Origin: Fusarium oxysporum f. sp. lycopersici 4287
Taxonomy: Eukaryota > Ascomycota > Sordariomycetes > Hypocreales > Nectriaceae
NCBI RefSeq assembly: GCF_000149955.1
Contig: NC_030995.1
Location: 930,001-994,000, forward strand
Length of the DNA: 64,000 nt
Direction: 5' to 3'
Shown: in pieces, positions 22,398-34,807 of the stretch
How positions within the stretch are numbered: position 1 is the stretch's first letter
Layout: every line of letters starts with the position of its first letter
Program-made: the position numbers and the translations under genes
The notes under the pieces: model-generated
The model's input: only the letters and a program-made list of their open reading frames with translations
Database searches by the model: none
Told to the model about the DNA's origin: nothing

Positions 22398-25300
22398 TCA
22401 GGTACCAAGCATCTGCTGTAGAGCATTTGTGCGATAGGTCTCACTTCTCTCTACCAACTCCTCGTGTCTTCCCTTTTCAACAACCTTGCCTCCCTCAATC
22501 ATAAAGATGACATCGGCCTTGCGCACCGTGTGAAGCCTATGTGTGATGGCGATCACGGTAATGCCACGTGCAACCCTCTCAAGTCCTTCTTGCAAAGCCC
22601 GCTCACTCTCAGCATCGAGGGCACTTGTGCTCTCATCAAGAAGCAGCAATTTAGGCTTACGCACAAGGGCACGGGCGATAGCTAGACGCTGACGCTGGCC
22701 GCCAGAAAGACGCGAACCATTAGGGCCACACTCAGTGTCGTAACCGTTGGGTAGCTCCATGATTACGTTGTGGATATTAGCCAGCTTACAAGCTTCATGG
22801 ATCTCCTCATCTGTTGGTTCATGATCAGGAGTTGAGCCTAGCGATACGTTGAATCGTATTGTACCGTCAAAGAGTGCACAGTCTTGAGGAACAACTGCAA
22901 TATCATTACGGAACTCGGTACCCTCCCGAGCACAGATATCGTTGCCGTTGATCTCAACCGTTCCGCTCGAAGGACGGTACATGCGTTGTACCAACGACAT
23001 AATAGTAGACTTGCCGGCACCTGAAGGGCCGACAAGCCCAACGAATTGACCAGCAGATATGGTAAAAGACATACCCGTAAGGATCTGTATATGAGGCCGA
23101 GCTGGATATGAAAACTTGACATCCCTAAAGACGATGGTCGCTCCCTTGCTTCCGTTACTCTTGACAGGAGCTTCAGCACATGCCTCAACATCTTTCTCGG
23201 CGTTTTCAATAGCGAGCGTGAGCTCTCCTTTCTTGGCGTCATCCTTGGAGGATCCGAGGTTGATCAAGCTCAGAATTCGGGAAGCGGCAGCTCTAGCACG
23301 AGATACTTCCGGGGCAAGACTGAACATTTGACCCCAGAGCTGTGCACTGACAAGCATGCAGATGAGAATGATAAAGAACTCTCGCTGGCTTGCCTCGCCT
23401 GCAGTAATGCGAGTTGACCCCCACCAATAGGCAAATGCGTAGATCAGATTTCCTGTGCTGTTGGCCAGAGAAAGCCACAAGTTGGCATACATGGAAGCAA
23501 AGGTGATTTCCTTTCGAGGTGCTCTGAGTGCACGGCGATACGAGCTCATGACTTCTTCTTCGATAGACAGCGAGGAAATTGTCTTGAACGAGTTGACGGC
23601 TTCGTTAGCGATACCAACTGCTCCAGAAAATGCTCCAGCATGCCGGCGCTCGAACTTGGATAGAGATCGAAGCTGCATAATGCCGCAGCCAAGGAGGATA
23701 GGGACGATAACTAAACAGACGATGGCAATCTTCCAGGCAAGGATATGTGAGAGGATGATAGCGACCAAGAAGTTGACCACAATGGAGAATATTGTACCGA
23801 TGATAGAGCCACTGAATCCGCCAACTGTAGCAGCATCTGTTGTGATGACGGATAACAAAGCAGTTGGTGTGCGACCCTCTGATTGATGCCAATCAAGGTC
23901 TTGCTCATAAAGGGAGCGGAAGCAAAGGACTCGGATCTTGTACAGCAACTTCTCAGCAACCATGCCGAAACCAGTCCAACTTGCAGTATTGGCCAACAAC
24001 TCGACACAAGCGATCAGGAACCACATGCCTCCAAAGAACCTACCAGCCCAACGAATGTCTTCAACATGATTACATGGGCTGATATTGTCAATGGTATATC
24101 CGAAGATAAGACCGGAGGAGGAGAATGTGAGACCAACAATAGTGGCAGCAAAGAGACAGACAATGATGAGAAGGAGATATGGTCGGACCATTCCACTGAT
24201 GGTTTTCATGACAGTCCAGGCGGACTTGTTGGAATCGAGAGCAGCGTCTCCCTCGGGGGACTCCTCCTTCTCCTTGACGTTTTCTTCTTTTGAATCTTCT
24301 GTCACGTCTTGTTCAATATCCTTGGTCTTGAGATCCGTGATAGAATCCTTCTCCGAGTGGATATTATCAGTGCGGACGGTGCTTGTGGTTGAGCCAGCAT
24401 CTTCAGAGTCAACCGTCTGCAAACGGACCATACTAGCGTATGATCCATTCAAGGCCATGAGCGCAAGATGGTTTCCTTGTTCGATGATCTCACCGCTGTT
24501 CATGACGATGATGTTATCAGCGTTCTTGATAGTTGACAGCCGGTGAGCAATGGCAATGACAGTGCGGTTTTTGGCGATAGACTCGATGGCCATCTGGATA
24601 CGGTGTTCGCTTGCAGAGTCAAGTGAAGCAGTGGCTTCATCGAGAACCAGGATCTTGGGGTCGCGAATGAGGGCTCTTGCGAGTGCAAGACGCTGTCGCT
24701 GACCACCACTAACAAGTTTTCCGCCTGTACCAACAAGAGTTCCGTAGCCATACTCAAGCCTGTCCACGAAACCAGACGCGTCCGCCAGACGGGCAGCCTC
24801 CTGAACACGATGGGCGAGGTCAATCATGTCCTGACCAAATCCTTGAGCTGCAGTCGTAAGATCTTCACCTCGTCGGAGCTTGGCAGCAAGTTCAGTAAGG
24901 CCAGTGCCGAGAATAGTAGCCTTGAATCGCTCATGCTCGGGCTGAGGGGAGTTCAGGATACCGAGAGCGATATTCTCAACGATGGATCGATCCAAGAGGG
25001 ATGGCTCTTGCTGTACAAGACTCATATGACTTCTCAAGCTTTTCACATTCAAGTCCTTGAGATCGTGGCCGTCTAGGAGAACTGTTCCTTCAGTGGGATC
25101 ATAAATTCGGGATGTGAGACCAGCGACAGTTGACTTGCCGCTCCCTGACAAACCAACAAGCGCCGTGTGTTTGCCAGCAGGACAATCAAACGAGACGTTC
25201 TTGAGGACGGAGTGATGGGGCCGTGAGATATAAGCAAAGGAGACGTTCCTGAAAGATACAGTTCCCTCGACTAAGGAGAGCTTCTCTCCTTTGTCGGACC

Positions 25301-26687
25301 CAGTATCGATGTTTGCAGGGCTGTCCATGTCTTCACGTAGTTTTTCAAACGATCCAACAGCAGCTCCAACTAAGGGCAGCAGAGGTGCGATACCGCCCAG
25401 AACAACACAGGCTATTCCGAATCAGTCAAAAGATTTAATCTCGTCAAGGAGATACTTACCATCGACCAGCAGGAGAATGACAGTATAAATGTCACCGACA
25501 GATGCACCGCCATTACCCTCAACCATGCTCGCAATTTGTGTACTACCCTGCCAGAAAGCAAGGGCATTGGCAGAGTAAGCAATGAAGTAAAGCATTCCAG
25601 CTTGAATAGCAGCAACGAAAGCTTTGTTGATACCCTGCTTTTGAGCCCCCTTCATCCTCTCAGCAAAAACGGCCTCTAGCCGAGGACCCGCCCCAAACGC
25701 CTGGACAACCGGGATATTCGCAAGAACCTCAGAGGCGATTGAAGAAGCAGAAGCGATCTTCTCCGACATTGCAGTCGCGAACTTTGCGGTGAACATGCTG
25801 CCCAGTGTAGCAAGAAGCATGAAAGCAGGCACAAGTGACACAAGAATTCCAGCGAGTGTGGTATTCTTGATGAAGGCGACCACATACGACGATACAAAGA
25901 AAGATGTACATCCTAGAATGATGCCCACCTTCTCAGAAGTTCCTGACTGAATGGCTTGTATATCCACATTGAGACGAGATGTGATCTCTCCAGCCTGTCT
26001 CTTATCAAAGAAAGTAGCATCTTGCAAGAGAATACTCATAAAGTAACGATCGCGAATGCGATTCTCGAGACGACGGCTAAAGATTGACCATGACACGATG
26101 TAGGTGTAGATGAGCGCAAAGCTGATCACACCGATCCATGTGATCATGACAACCTTTTTGTTGATGCTGTCCTGAAGTTCTTTGGGCGAATATGGAGATG
26201 CGATTTTTCCATCATCGCATGAAGCAGTATTAAGGTCGTTGACGAGTTGACCAAAGATGATTCCCATTAGAGGAAACGGTGCTCCGGCCCCTGAGGCTGC
26301 GAGAGTTCCGACGATGAGGAGGAGGATATCGACCCATGATGGGTTGGCGTAGAAGAGGAGCTGGAAGTAGATGAAGAACGAGCGTAGACCCTGAACAGGG
26401 CATCAGTTGGATGTTAGGGCAAGGCAAGAAGCTCATATCTTCTTGAAGGAACTTGCCTTTTTCTTCTTCTCTGGTGGTGTATGAGATGCAGCTGATATAG
26501 CTGATGATCTCGTAGATGGTCGTGGGGAGTGACTGGGTGGACGCTCAACAGTTGGGTCATTAAGCGCATGTATTAACGTCTCTGTTGTAGCAGGATCTGC
26601 CTTTGTAAAGTCATGATGTGGAGGCTCGCTAGCAGAATTTCTGCTAGTCGCGGCATTGTCATGCTGCTCAGGTGAAGTTGAAGCCAT
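22398..26687 (-). CDS. Full-length ABCB (MDR-type) transporter
   Basis: Three exons (26687-26457, 26390-25460, 25411-22398) give about 1391 residues. Order: disordered Ser/Pro N-terminus (about 75 residues), first membrane domain, first ATPase (Walker A GLSGSGKST near 475, signature VSGGQRQR near 620, Walker B ILVLDEATASLD), acidic linker, second membrane domain, second ATPase (GPSGAGKST near 1180, LSGGQRQR near 1290, LLLLDESTSALD). Both sites look catalytically complete. The first intron begins with GC (AAG|GCAAGT). The promoter is shared with the FAD oxidoreductase and holds four iron-GATA motifs. In Aspergillus fumigatus an ABC gene (sitT) sits in the sidF/sidH/sidD cluster, so a siderophore-related export role is possible here. 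That is inference; the substrate is unknown. Confidence 0.9.
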
Positions 26688-27419
26688 CTCGACTGTAAGT
26701 CGCAATAGTACCGATGGATCTTCACAATGACCCTACACACAAAAATCGAAAGAAGAGAAGAGAAGAGAAGAGAAGAGAGGGAAACTCATGATGAAAAGAT
26801 ATGCTACGCCGCCACTGGACCTCGAGAATATCGGCCTTGTAGGTCCCTTACTGAAGAGTATGGCCGTCTTGGCATGAGCACCAGCCCCAGACGATCCATA
26901 GCGAGTAAGCATTTGGAGACACCGAAACGGAGACGGAGCCGGTGCAGAGCCTCTAGTTCGCCGTCAAACAAGCATAATTTTACAGTAGAGTCACCCCGGT
27001 CTTGTCTTGGCAGCTCTAATGGGGATAAGGCCGCGGTGCTAGAGAAGCGAAGGATTGAAACCTCCACTACAGAATAAAGTCGAGGAGATGCGTTGAACGA
27101 TTGGCCTGAAGAAGAGGACTCAGACTTGAAGAGTGAATATGGGAACGTGATTTTGTTTCTCCGGTGAGAATGTGGACGTATCACGGTGTAGTAAAGACAA
27201 GGTGATGGGCTCTGCTTTGGCCAGAGTTGAGCGTCAATATTTTTATACAGATATTCAAATTCGAGATTTCCTAAGATTCTTCAAGTCCAGGAGAACAACA
27301 TCCGTCGTTATTTCCCAACGACACCAGTTCCCCGAAGTTACGAGTCGCTGGTGATCCTGTTGCCATGAGCTTGATCCATCAGCGGGGCGAGCTAATTCAA
27401 AACGTCAGGGATTGTTCGG

Positions 27420-27428
27420 ATCAGATAA
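27420..27428 (+). promoter_or_regulatory. Iron-GATA (SreA/Urbs1-type) motif ATCAGATAA
   Basis: An exact match to ATCWGATAA, 733 bases upstream of the ABC ATG and 1.1 kb upstream of the oxidoreductase ATG. Confidence 0.6.
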
Positions 27429-27883
27429 TTCTTTTCGGCCATTCACTGGCTCGCTTGCCAAGCCTGACTTGACTTTTGGGCGTGGTCCCCTAGCATTGGG
27501 ACTGACTAGACTGAGTTACCTGATCGGCCTTGAGTTGATTCCCTCCATCGGATTTCCGAACTGATAGCACACCAAGATCGACAGACGCAGAAGACACAGT
27601 AAGAATAATTGTTCGGTTTCAAGAACATCGTAGCTTAAGCGCATTAAAATGTCTATTGTTAAGGAGTTGAGAATATATGTTACATCTATTGCTAAGGTTG
27701 GTCGCTATATAAATAACTCACAACATCCACTCTTCTCATAACACATCCTTGCTATCTCAACATACAGAAGCAAATCGAATAAACTCTACATTGGAATTTC
27801 TTGAAAGGATTGCACAACGAAAGAGGATTTGCGTAATAAGTCCATTAGTCTAGAGATCGTCAAAATCATTACTCCAAAGATCG

Positions 27884-27892
27884 ATCAGATAA
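27884..27892 (+). promoter_or_regulatory. Iron-GATA motif ATCAGATAA
   Basis: Exact motif, second of four in the divergent promoter. Confidence 0.6.
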
Positions 27893-27987
27893 CGGTCTTC
27901 ACACTGTACAATTCATCACGAGTAGTGGAATTGTGCCTCGAGACTGCGTGTTCCTGGATGAGTCAGCGGAGAACGGATATCCGTCGG

Positions 27988-27996
27988 ATCTGATAA
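27988..27996 (+). promoter_or_regulatory. Iron-GATA motif ATCTGATAA
   Basis: Exact motif, 104 bases after the previous copy and 91 before the next. Both this copy and the next are embedded in GGATCTGATAA. Confidence 0.65.
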
Positions 27997-28078
27997 TTTT
28001 CTCTCTTGTCCAGGGTGCTCAGGCTTCAGTGGAGTTCACGATATTCCGTCGCTTGTGGTGGCTGGCTGTCTAGGACGG

Positions 28079-28087
28079 ATCTGATAA
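28079..28087 (+). promoter_or_regulatory. Iron-GATA motif ATCTGATAA
   Basis: Exact motif, 476 bases upstream of the upstream oxidoreductase ATG. Confidence 0.65.
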
Positions 28088-28563
28088 CTTTAACTCCACA
28101 TCCACAAACAAAAAAGTTCCTTGCACTAACACCAACACCGTGATCATGGAGAGTGCCCCGCTGCTTTTTCTTGTCTTACTGGTCATGCTCTGATCCGTTC
28201 CCGTTCCTCAATCTCACTGTGAGACTGCTCAAAGATTCTTGGGAATTACGATGGAGAAACAGGGCCATGCAGGCTCCAGCCGAGAGATGAAAGGTCCCTT
28301 GTTTGAAGCCGGGGCCGGAGCCGGTCTTGGTCCGATATTGAAGTCTCTCTTGCGCCTTTAAACCGAGTACGGATACAGTGTATTCCTCCTCGTATCAGAT
28401 GCCATACCGCCTTGCGTCACTGGTAGTCCTCAACGGGTGCTGTCGTTTATTCCCGGGCCTTCATCTACGTATATTCTCTCACCTCTTCTTCCCTTGACTG
28501 CTTCAACTATTTCTTCTCTCATCCCCCCCATCTTCATACTCAAAGTACTCCATCATTCAGCTC

Positions 28564-30221
28564 ATGTTGATTGCCCGAGTGTCGGCCAGGTTCTCAGGAC
28601 AACTACTCAGAGTCCCACACGCGACTCTATCTCAGGCCATACGTTTCTTTACTTCAAGTTCCTTGCATACAACCCTCGCCTTGCCTCGGCCTCAGATCCA
28701 AGTAAGATCTGTTGTTTTAGCGTCACATCTCGTGTTTCGACGTCAAAATCGTCCTACATCCCACTCCAAGGCCTTTGCTACAATGGGTTCACTCCCCGAA
28801 TCATCCAACGCCGTGCGCGTTCTCATCCTTGGAGGTTGCTACGGTGGTCTATCTGCTGCTGTCAACTTGCTTGATCTGAGCCAAGGATACTCTCCCCGCA
28901 TGAACTCTGAGCCATACATCCACCATCCTGATCTTCCTCGCTTCAACGTCGATATCACTATTGTCGATGAGAGGGATGGCTACTGTAAGTACTCCACAGT
29001 TCAGCTGGGCTAAGCGATATGATAAGTGCCGGACCCTGACAGTATCGCAGACCATTTGATCGGATCCCCTTTGGCTCTTGCTGATTCTAACTTCTCCAAG
29101 AAGAACTGGGTCAAGTACTCTGATATCCCTGGCCTCAAGGACCCCAGCATCAACATCATCCAAGGCTCCGTCACCAGTGTCGACCCTGCAACCAAGAAAG
29201 CTACCATCTCTGCTCACCTCACCAAGGAGAAGAGCACCCTTGAGTACGACTACCTCGTCTCCGCTACCGGTCTGCGCCGCGTCTGGCCCGTCGTGCCTCA
29301 GTCCAAGACACGAAAGCAATATCTCCTTGAAGCCGAGAACCACATCACCTCTGTCCATAATGCTAAGCACGGCGTCATGGTCGTTGGTGGAGGCGCTGTT
29401 GGTATTGAGATGGCTGCAGAACTGAAAATGGTCAAGCCTCACCTCAAGGTGACTCTCATCCACTCTCGTGACAAGCTCCTTTCTTCAGAAGGTCTTCCTG
29501 ATGAGACCAAGGATGTGGCTCTTCAGTTACTCCGTGAGGCTGGTGTTGAGGTTCTCATGAGCCACCGTCTAGCTGCCAACAACAAGGTCGAGACGACTGA
29601 CGGAAGTGAGAAGTATGAGATTGAGTTCACCAACGGCCATAAGATGTTCGCAAGCGAGGTAATCATGGCCATTTCCAGGAGTGTTCCAACCTCAACATAC
29701 TTGCCGACCTCTGCCCTCGATGCGGACGGTCTTGTCAAGATCAAGCCCAAGTAAGTAGATTGTCTTCTGACTTGGAATCCCAAGTTGCTGACTCGCGCAT
29801 AGCCTGCAGTTCCAGGATGGCACACCCAACGCCGAGTCACACTATGCTGCTGGCGATATCACCAACTGGCCCGGTATCAAGCGATGTGGCGGTGCCATGC
29901 ATCACGGCCACTACGTAGCACAGAACATTCATCAAAGCATCCTCAGCCAACGAGCAGGCCACACCCCAGAGTTCAAGGAGCTTGTGGTCTACCCTCCTGT
30001 GATTGGACTCGCAGTTGGAAAGAAGGCTGTAGCATCGAGCCCTGACACAGGCACTGTTTATGGCGAGGAAGTTGCTCAGTCTTGCTTCCGAGATGATCTT
30101 GGTTGGACGAGTAAGTTAAACGGGGCTTAGATATGTTTCTTAAGATGACTGACATGAGTTGATAGTTTGCTGGAACTACATGCAGCTCGGTGGCCGCAAG
30201 ACTGACGAGGCTAAGGCTTAA
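28564..30221 (+). CDS. AIF/AMID-like FAD-dependent oxidoreductase
   Basis: Four exons (28564-28984, 29051-29750, 29803-30110, 30166-30221) give 494 residues, or 421 from the second ATG at 28783. The first dinucleotide fold is VRVLILGGCYGGLSAAVNL (near residue 90); the second, for NAD(P)H, is VMVVGGGAVGIEMAAEL (near 252). The segment YAAGDI is the usual FAD-contact motif near the C-terminal third. This pattern fits the pyridine-nucleotide-disulfide oxidoreductase family related to apoptosis-inducing factor and AMID. The first 73 residues are rich in Arg, Ser, Leu and poor in acid, like a mitochondrial presequence, so two isoforms are possible. Its four upstream iron-GATA motifs suggest iron control. 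The substrate is unknown. Confidence 0.85.
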
Positions 30222-32749
30222 TGTGAAACGATCTTAGTGACTGGCGTTCGGGATATAATCTTTTAGACATACTACTGAGGATGATCGACAGCCTTGCGTT
30301 GTCCTGGGTGTACTATTTACTTCTTATTGATACCTATTATACGAGTTTAAGCTCTTATCCTATGTTTATAGAGTGGGAAACTATTCCAATCTTATACATG
30401 TTCACGGATGACTGGATCCATGTAGCATGAGATTGACCCCAATGGGACACTGAAGTGATGATTATCGAAGCCGTTGTCATGAAACGACTTTATCTTCGTC
30501 TTCATTTAGCATGTTAGTTGATATTCACGATTTCAACTTCATATATCCAATGCTTTCCTTGACTCGCTTACATCCTTCACCCTCAGGTTCTCTTGACAGG
30601 CGCGGAGACAAGAGGAAGGGCCAAGACTGCAGTTCTCACAACCAGCGGAACTTTATGAACCGTAACATGTTAATTTAGATAGTTGTACATATTCTAGACC
30701 CTTAGACATATAATAGTTCTGTATGAGAAGGGTTTCGCATTCTTGTAAGGCAACTAAAGTTACTCGACATTTCTCTCCGTTCCGACCTCTTCGAGAAAGG
30801 CGATCCGTAGAAGTGCGGAAGCAATAAACACATCAATACCTCTTGGCGAAAATGTACAACAAAATGACGATAAGAGTAGGTTGTATTAGATTGACAGCAC
30901 ATCTAGCGATCATGATTCTGCGTGACAACAGCACCCATGCTTCATTAAAGGCCACGGATCTGTACATTGCAATATAATTAATATGCGTACTAATAGGGTA
31001 AAACTTGGTCACTGGACCTAGGATGCGTTTGGAATAAAAGAATCGTTTGCAAGTCCCGAACCGTCATATTCCAGCCCTCGAGCCAAAGACATATCCTTGC
31101 GGTGGATATGCTACTTGTTCGGGTCTCCTCTACAACATCCAGACTCACGCCAATCTACAGGCAGGACAGGAGACAATCCATCAGGGTTAGGAATGTACAA
31201 ATTACCGAAGATTCATTGAAAAGTTTGTTTGTTTAGAAAGCTTGTTCTATTTACGGACAGCATAAACTAATGGCATGATACATGCAGAGGACGCATGGGA
31301 TAGAACTCAAGTCCTAAGCCTAGAATCCTCGAAAATCACGACAGTAAACGATGAGCCGGGAAAGCACACATGCAAGTGGCAAGTTCATAATAAACAATGA
31401 GCATTGAGGAAGCCGGAGTTTCCATTCAAGCTATGATAGACTTGGGCTGCCGTAGGTCTCAACACCGCTATATCAGACTAGCATGGACAATTCTAGCGCA
31501 TAAACTCACACGGATGAGTAAATATTTTGTATTCCAAGTGTGAATACATTGCGAGTTTTGAGATGCCTTGAGACAAGAGAGCGATCTGCGAAGGACCACC
31601 TATGTCAGATACAATGTACTTCACAGTTTGTATATCACATCGTGGGTTCGAATTATGCCATCAACATAGTTCTCGTACACTACTTTCATCTAATCATCGG
31701 CAATCAGACTTTCAAGGTTTATGACTAGCTAGTTACCTATGTTGGTTTGAAGAGCAGCTGAAATAACAAAAGTAGTGCCTTAAGACCTTGTTAGACTTAG
31801 AAAAAGCCAAAGCCAAGCATTATTCGAAGTCTTGGTCCACGTGGTAGAAACAAAAACACTAAAGTTCAGACCCATCGGCCTCTGCAATTAAGACTATGGT
31901 ATTTAGTAGCCATTAAGGTTCAGAATATACACGTCATGAATCGCTTTATACAGCTCATCCAGTGCCGTATTCCGAGTATGGTGTCTGGGGTTACCTTCGC
32001 CCAAGAAACACCAAGAATGTGAACGAAAAGGGGAGAAGACAAACGAGATCGACAGTTCTAACCAAGGATTCGTTATACCCATGTTCATCGCTACTCCGGA
32101 TGAAAAAGATCAGTGATCGCATGTGATTAACAGCTGATCATCGGGAATAAGCATTCATGTCTCAGACATGATCATCTTCCATCTTGCAGTGAAGAGGGTC
32201 TTGCGTACGAGCGATTCAGATCAGATTTGATTGATAAGATTGAATCGGACATCCCATCGCTCAATTGTCTGTTTGTCCGTGCATGGTTTCCTCGTACCTG
32301 GCTACCGGGTTACCAACCAGTCTTAACGTGCATGCTAGAAAGTCAAAGTATCGGCCAAGTTGACAGGTGAGCGGCGATCGACATGTAACTGACGCCATGG
32401 ACCCCTCCATCACTAATTACACATATCGGCAGATTTGAGAACCCGTAACTTACATGTCTTATGTCCTTGTGTCTTTTTCGTGCTCATGGCTGTTCGCAAA
32501 GTTACGTAACTTAAGCATACACCACGCAAATGGTAGGAAAACTGCCCCATGTGCTTGACTCTTCGCAGACGTGGGGGCTGCAATATCGATGCACTGCTAA
32601 GGGTTAAGCATGCGTGCCTTAGACCGCTGAGACCAGACAATGTCCCCGGAACAGAGGTTCCAGGTACACTCGGCCTCGAGGCATTCATCAGGCCATTTTC
32701 TTCATCAAAATTTTTGGAATTGACGTTTACAAAGATCATGAAGCCGGCA

Positions 32750-32767
32750 CCCCCCCCCCCCCCCCCC
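32750..32767. repeat. Homopolymer of 18 C
   Basis: Uninterrupted C run on the plus strand, 48 bases before the first sidF iron-GATA motif. Confidence 0.95.
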
Positions 32768-32814
32768 AGGGATTAATTGGTGAGCCTGCAGAACCTTTAG
32801 CGTGGTTGAGCGGT

Positions 32815-32823
32815 TTATCAGAT
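32815..32823 (-). promoter_or_regulatory. Iron-GATA motif (ATCTGATAA on minus)
   Basis: Reads TTATCAGAT on the plus strand; 556 bases upstream of the sidF ATG. Confidence 0.65.
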
Positions 32824-32966
32824 CCTGCTGGCCTTTCCAAGCGGTCAAAGTCGGCAATACCTAGACCCTGATCCTGGGAATAGACAGCTCCGAGGACCGG
32901 ATAAAGAGGAGGGGGGTGTGCAGGCAGAAAGAAAAAAATCGGGCGTCAGGGGTGGCTAGTCTTGAG

Positions 32967-32975
32967 TTATCAGAT
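32967..32975 (-). promoter_or_regulatory. Iron-GATA motif (ATCTGATAA on minus)
   Basis: Reads TTATCAGAT on the plus strand; 404 bases upstream of the sidF ATG, same orientation as the previous copy. Confidence 0.65.
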
Positions 32976-33378
32976 CCGCTCTGACCCACACGGTAATCTT
33001 GACCCTGAGCAGAGTTGGTTTGCACAACTCACAGTAGGGGATCTTCGGGATCTGGCTGCCATACGGCTTGGCAAGTTAAGTCCATTTCCGCGTTCTTGAC
33101 GTCGCCTCGAAAATACCACTAGTCTCTCATTGCACCAGAGCCGAGAAAGTTGTGCAATGGCCTGGAAAGTTGCGGAATTGATGGGTACACCATCCATGCA
33201 GAATGCTGTCCCAAGGTGTCAAGCTTATTCCGAAGTGGAGGACCGGCATGGATACCTTCTCCCACTTATGCAGCTTGGTATCCTGGTGTGAATAGCTTCT
33301 TGAGTGTGTCGAACTTTTTCATCCTTTTCCAATCCTTCTCGCTAATGTCCAATCTTTAATACTCAACCCGTTTGAACA

Positions 33379-34807
33379 ATGTCAGCGCCACAAGGAACAT
33401 TCTCAGCCCTCAAGGCTGGAGAAATTGTCGTCAAGCTTCCTCATCCCTACCAGACCGAGTTTGCGATCGAAAAAGTCTCGGCACAACCTGACACGAATGC
33501 GCCAGCCTATACAATTGTCCAGAAAGCTCCTGGGTCTGACAAGCGTTTGCCCTTTGGTCTTTACAACGATGGCTTCGTTTTCTCAGACCCAATTGATCTG
33601 AAGTCAAGCGAGCTTCCACCTCAATCCAACAACAGTCCTTGGGCTCGGGCACGCCGTTCACCATGTGTCACCGTTTATTGGGCTGGCCCCGAGGCGCCAA
33701 GCTTGGGTCAAGTCTGGCTGCTTGCATATGCTCTGTTCACTTTGAGAACATCCGTGGAATCATATCGACTGGAGCTACATGGAGCTGGGGCCGCTATTCT
33801 GGGCCAACAACTCACAGCAGTGTTGCTTGCCATTGATCACCCTCTCAAGGGCCGAGAGAAGCGCCAACCCTCCAACAAGACTGACGAGAGCCTCGTCCTC
33901 CTCTTGCGAAGTACCTTCTGGCAAGGCGCTGGATCACCATTTGGACCTCGACCTGTTTGGTGCCCAGAAGAATCGCCTTCATCTCTGCCCGCCTCAGCAC
34001 CTCTTGGATCATTCCCTTTGACTCCTTTACACAATACAACGACCATCACAGTCGCCGGAGATCCTGATGATCCCGAGAGAGTTCAGCAGTCATGGCACCC
34101 AGTCAGACCAGCTAAGCCCGCACCTGGGGCTGTTGTTTACAGCCGATGGATTCCTCATCTTAACGAGACCTTCTCCATGGTGTCAGTTGACTATAATGAT
34201 ACCGAGCACGTACGTCTATTTCATGAATGGCAGAATGATCCTCGTGTTTCCCAGGGATGGAGCCAGACGGGAACTTTGGAGCAACACCAGGAGTATTTGC
34301 GCGAGGTGCATGGTGATCCGCATGTGATTGCGCTTCTAGCCAAGTGGGATGATATCCACTTTGCATATTTTGAGGTCTATTGGGCCAAGGTATGTTCATG
34401 TATGTCTTTCTTTCTGCTACTTTTCTGACGATTTCGTTTAATAGGAGGATCGACTGGGTGGTTACTTCAACGCTGGTGACTTCGACCGCGGTCGACATTC
34501 CCTTGTAGGTGACGTGCGATTCCGCGGGCCACACCGTGTGTCGGCGTGGTGGAGCAGCTTGATGCACTACCTCTATCTCGATGATCCGCGCACTATGTAT
34601 GTTGTTGGGGAGTCTCAGGAGACCAACACAACTATTGTTATGTATGACTTCGTTCATGGCTCGGGTCTAGACAAACTTGTCGATCTGCCACATCAGCGCA
34701 GCGCTTTCGTCAGATCGTCACGAGAGCGCTTCTTCCAACTGTGCCCACTAGCAGACAATGAGAAGGTTGTTGCTGGTACAAAGCTTGGTCTTGTGCCTAA
34801 GCTGTGA
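33379..34807 (+). CDS. sidF: SidF-like N5-hydroxyornithine acyltransferase
   Basis: Two exons (33379-34389, 34445-34807) give 457 residues. The C-terminal half is the IucB/AlcB-type GNAT domain: FSMVSVDYNDTEHVRLFHEW, DPHVIALLAKWDDIHFAYFEVYW, GGYFNAGDFDRGRHSLVGD and DDPRTMYVVGE. Fungal SidF transfers anhydromevalonyl from CoA to N5-hydroxyornithine on the way to fusarinine C and TAFC. The protein ends in PKL, a PTS1-type signal, in keeping with the peroxisomal site known for Aspergillus SidF. The neighbour, reading towards it, encodes a SidI-like ligase that supplies mevalonyl-CoA in the same pathway. SidL is the main alternative, but the PTS1 and the ligase neighbour favour SidF. Two iron-GATA motifs lie upstream. 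Confidence 0.85.

Larger units (their letters stand above)
26688..28563. promoter_or_regulatory. Divergent ABC / FAD oxidoreductase promoter
   Basis: This 1.9 kb region sits between two head-to-head genes. It holds four exact ATCWGATAA motifs, all in its distal two thirds, and an (agaag)n stretch at 26751-26778 that is pyrimidine-rich on the ABC sense strand. No gene is supported inside it. Confidence 0.65.
30222..33378. other. Gene-poor 3.2 kb with sidF promoter at right end
   Basis: No supported gene on either strand; the open frames are short and AT-rich. The stretch at 32750-32767 is an 18-base C run. The last 600 bases are the sidF promoter with two iron-GATA motifs. Confidence 0.5.

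Noticed and set aside
26727..27354. Small frames in the ABC promoter
   Set aside because: No splice support or conserved motif, and they occur on both strands.
28564..30221. SidA-type ornithine monooxygenase
   Set aside because: The fold motifs fit the AIF-like two-dinucleotide family; no ornithine monooxygenase signature is seen.
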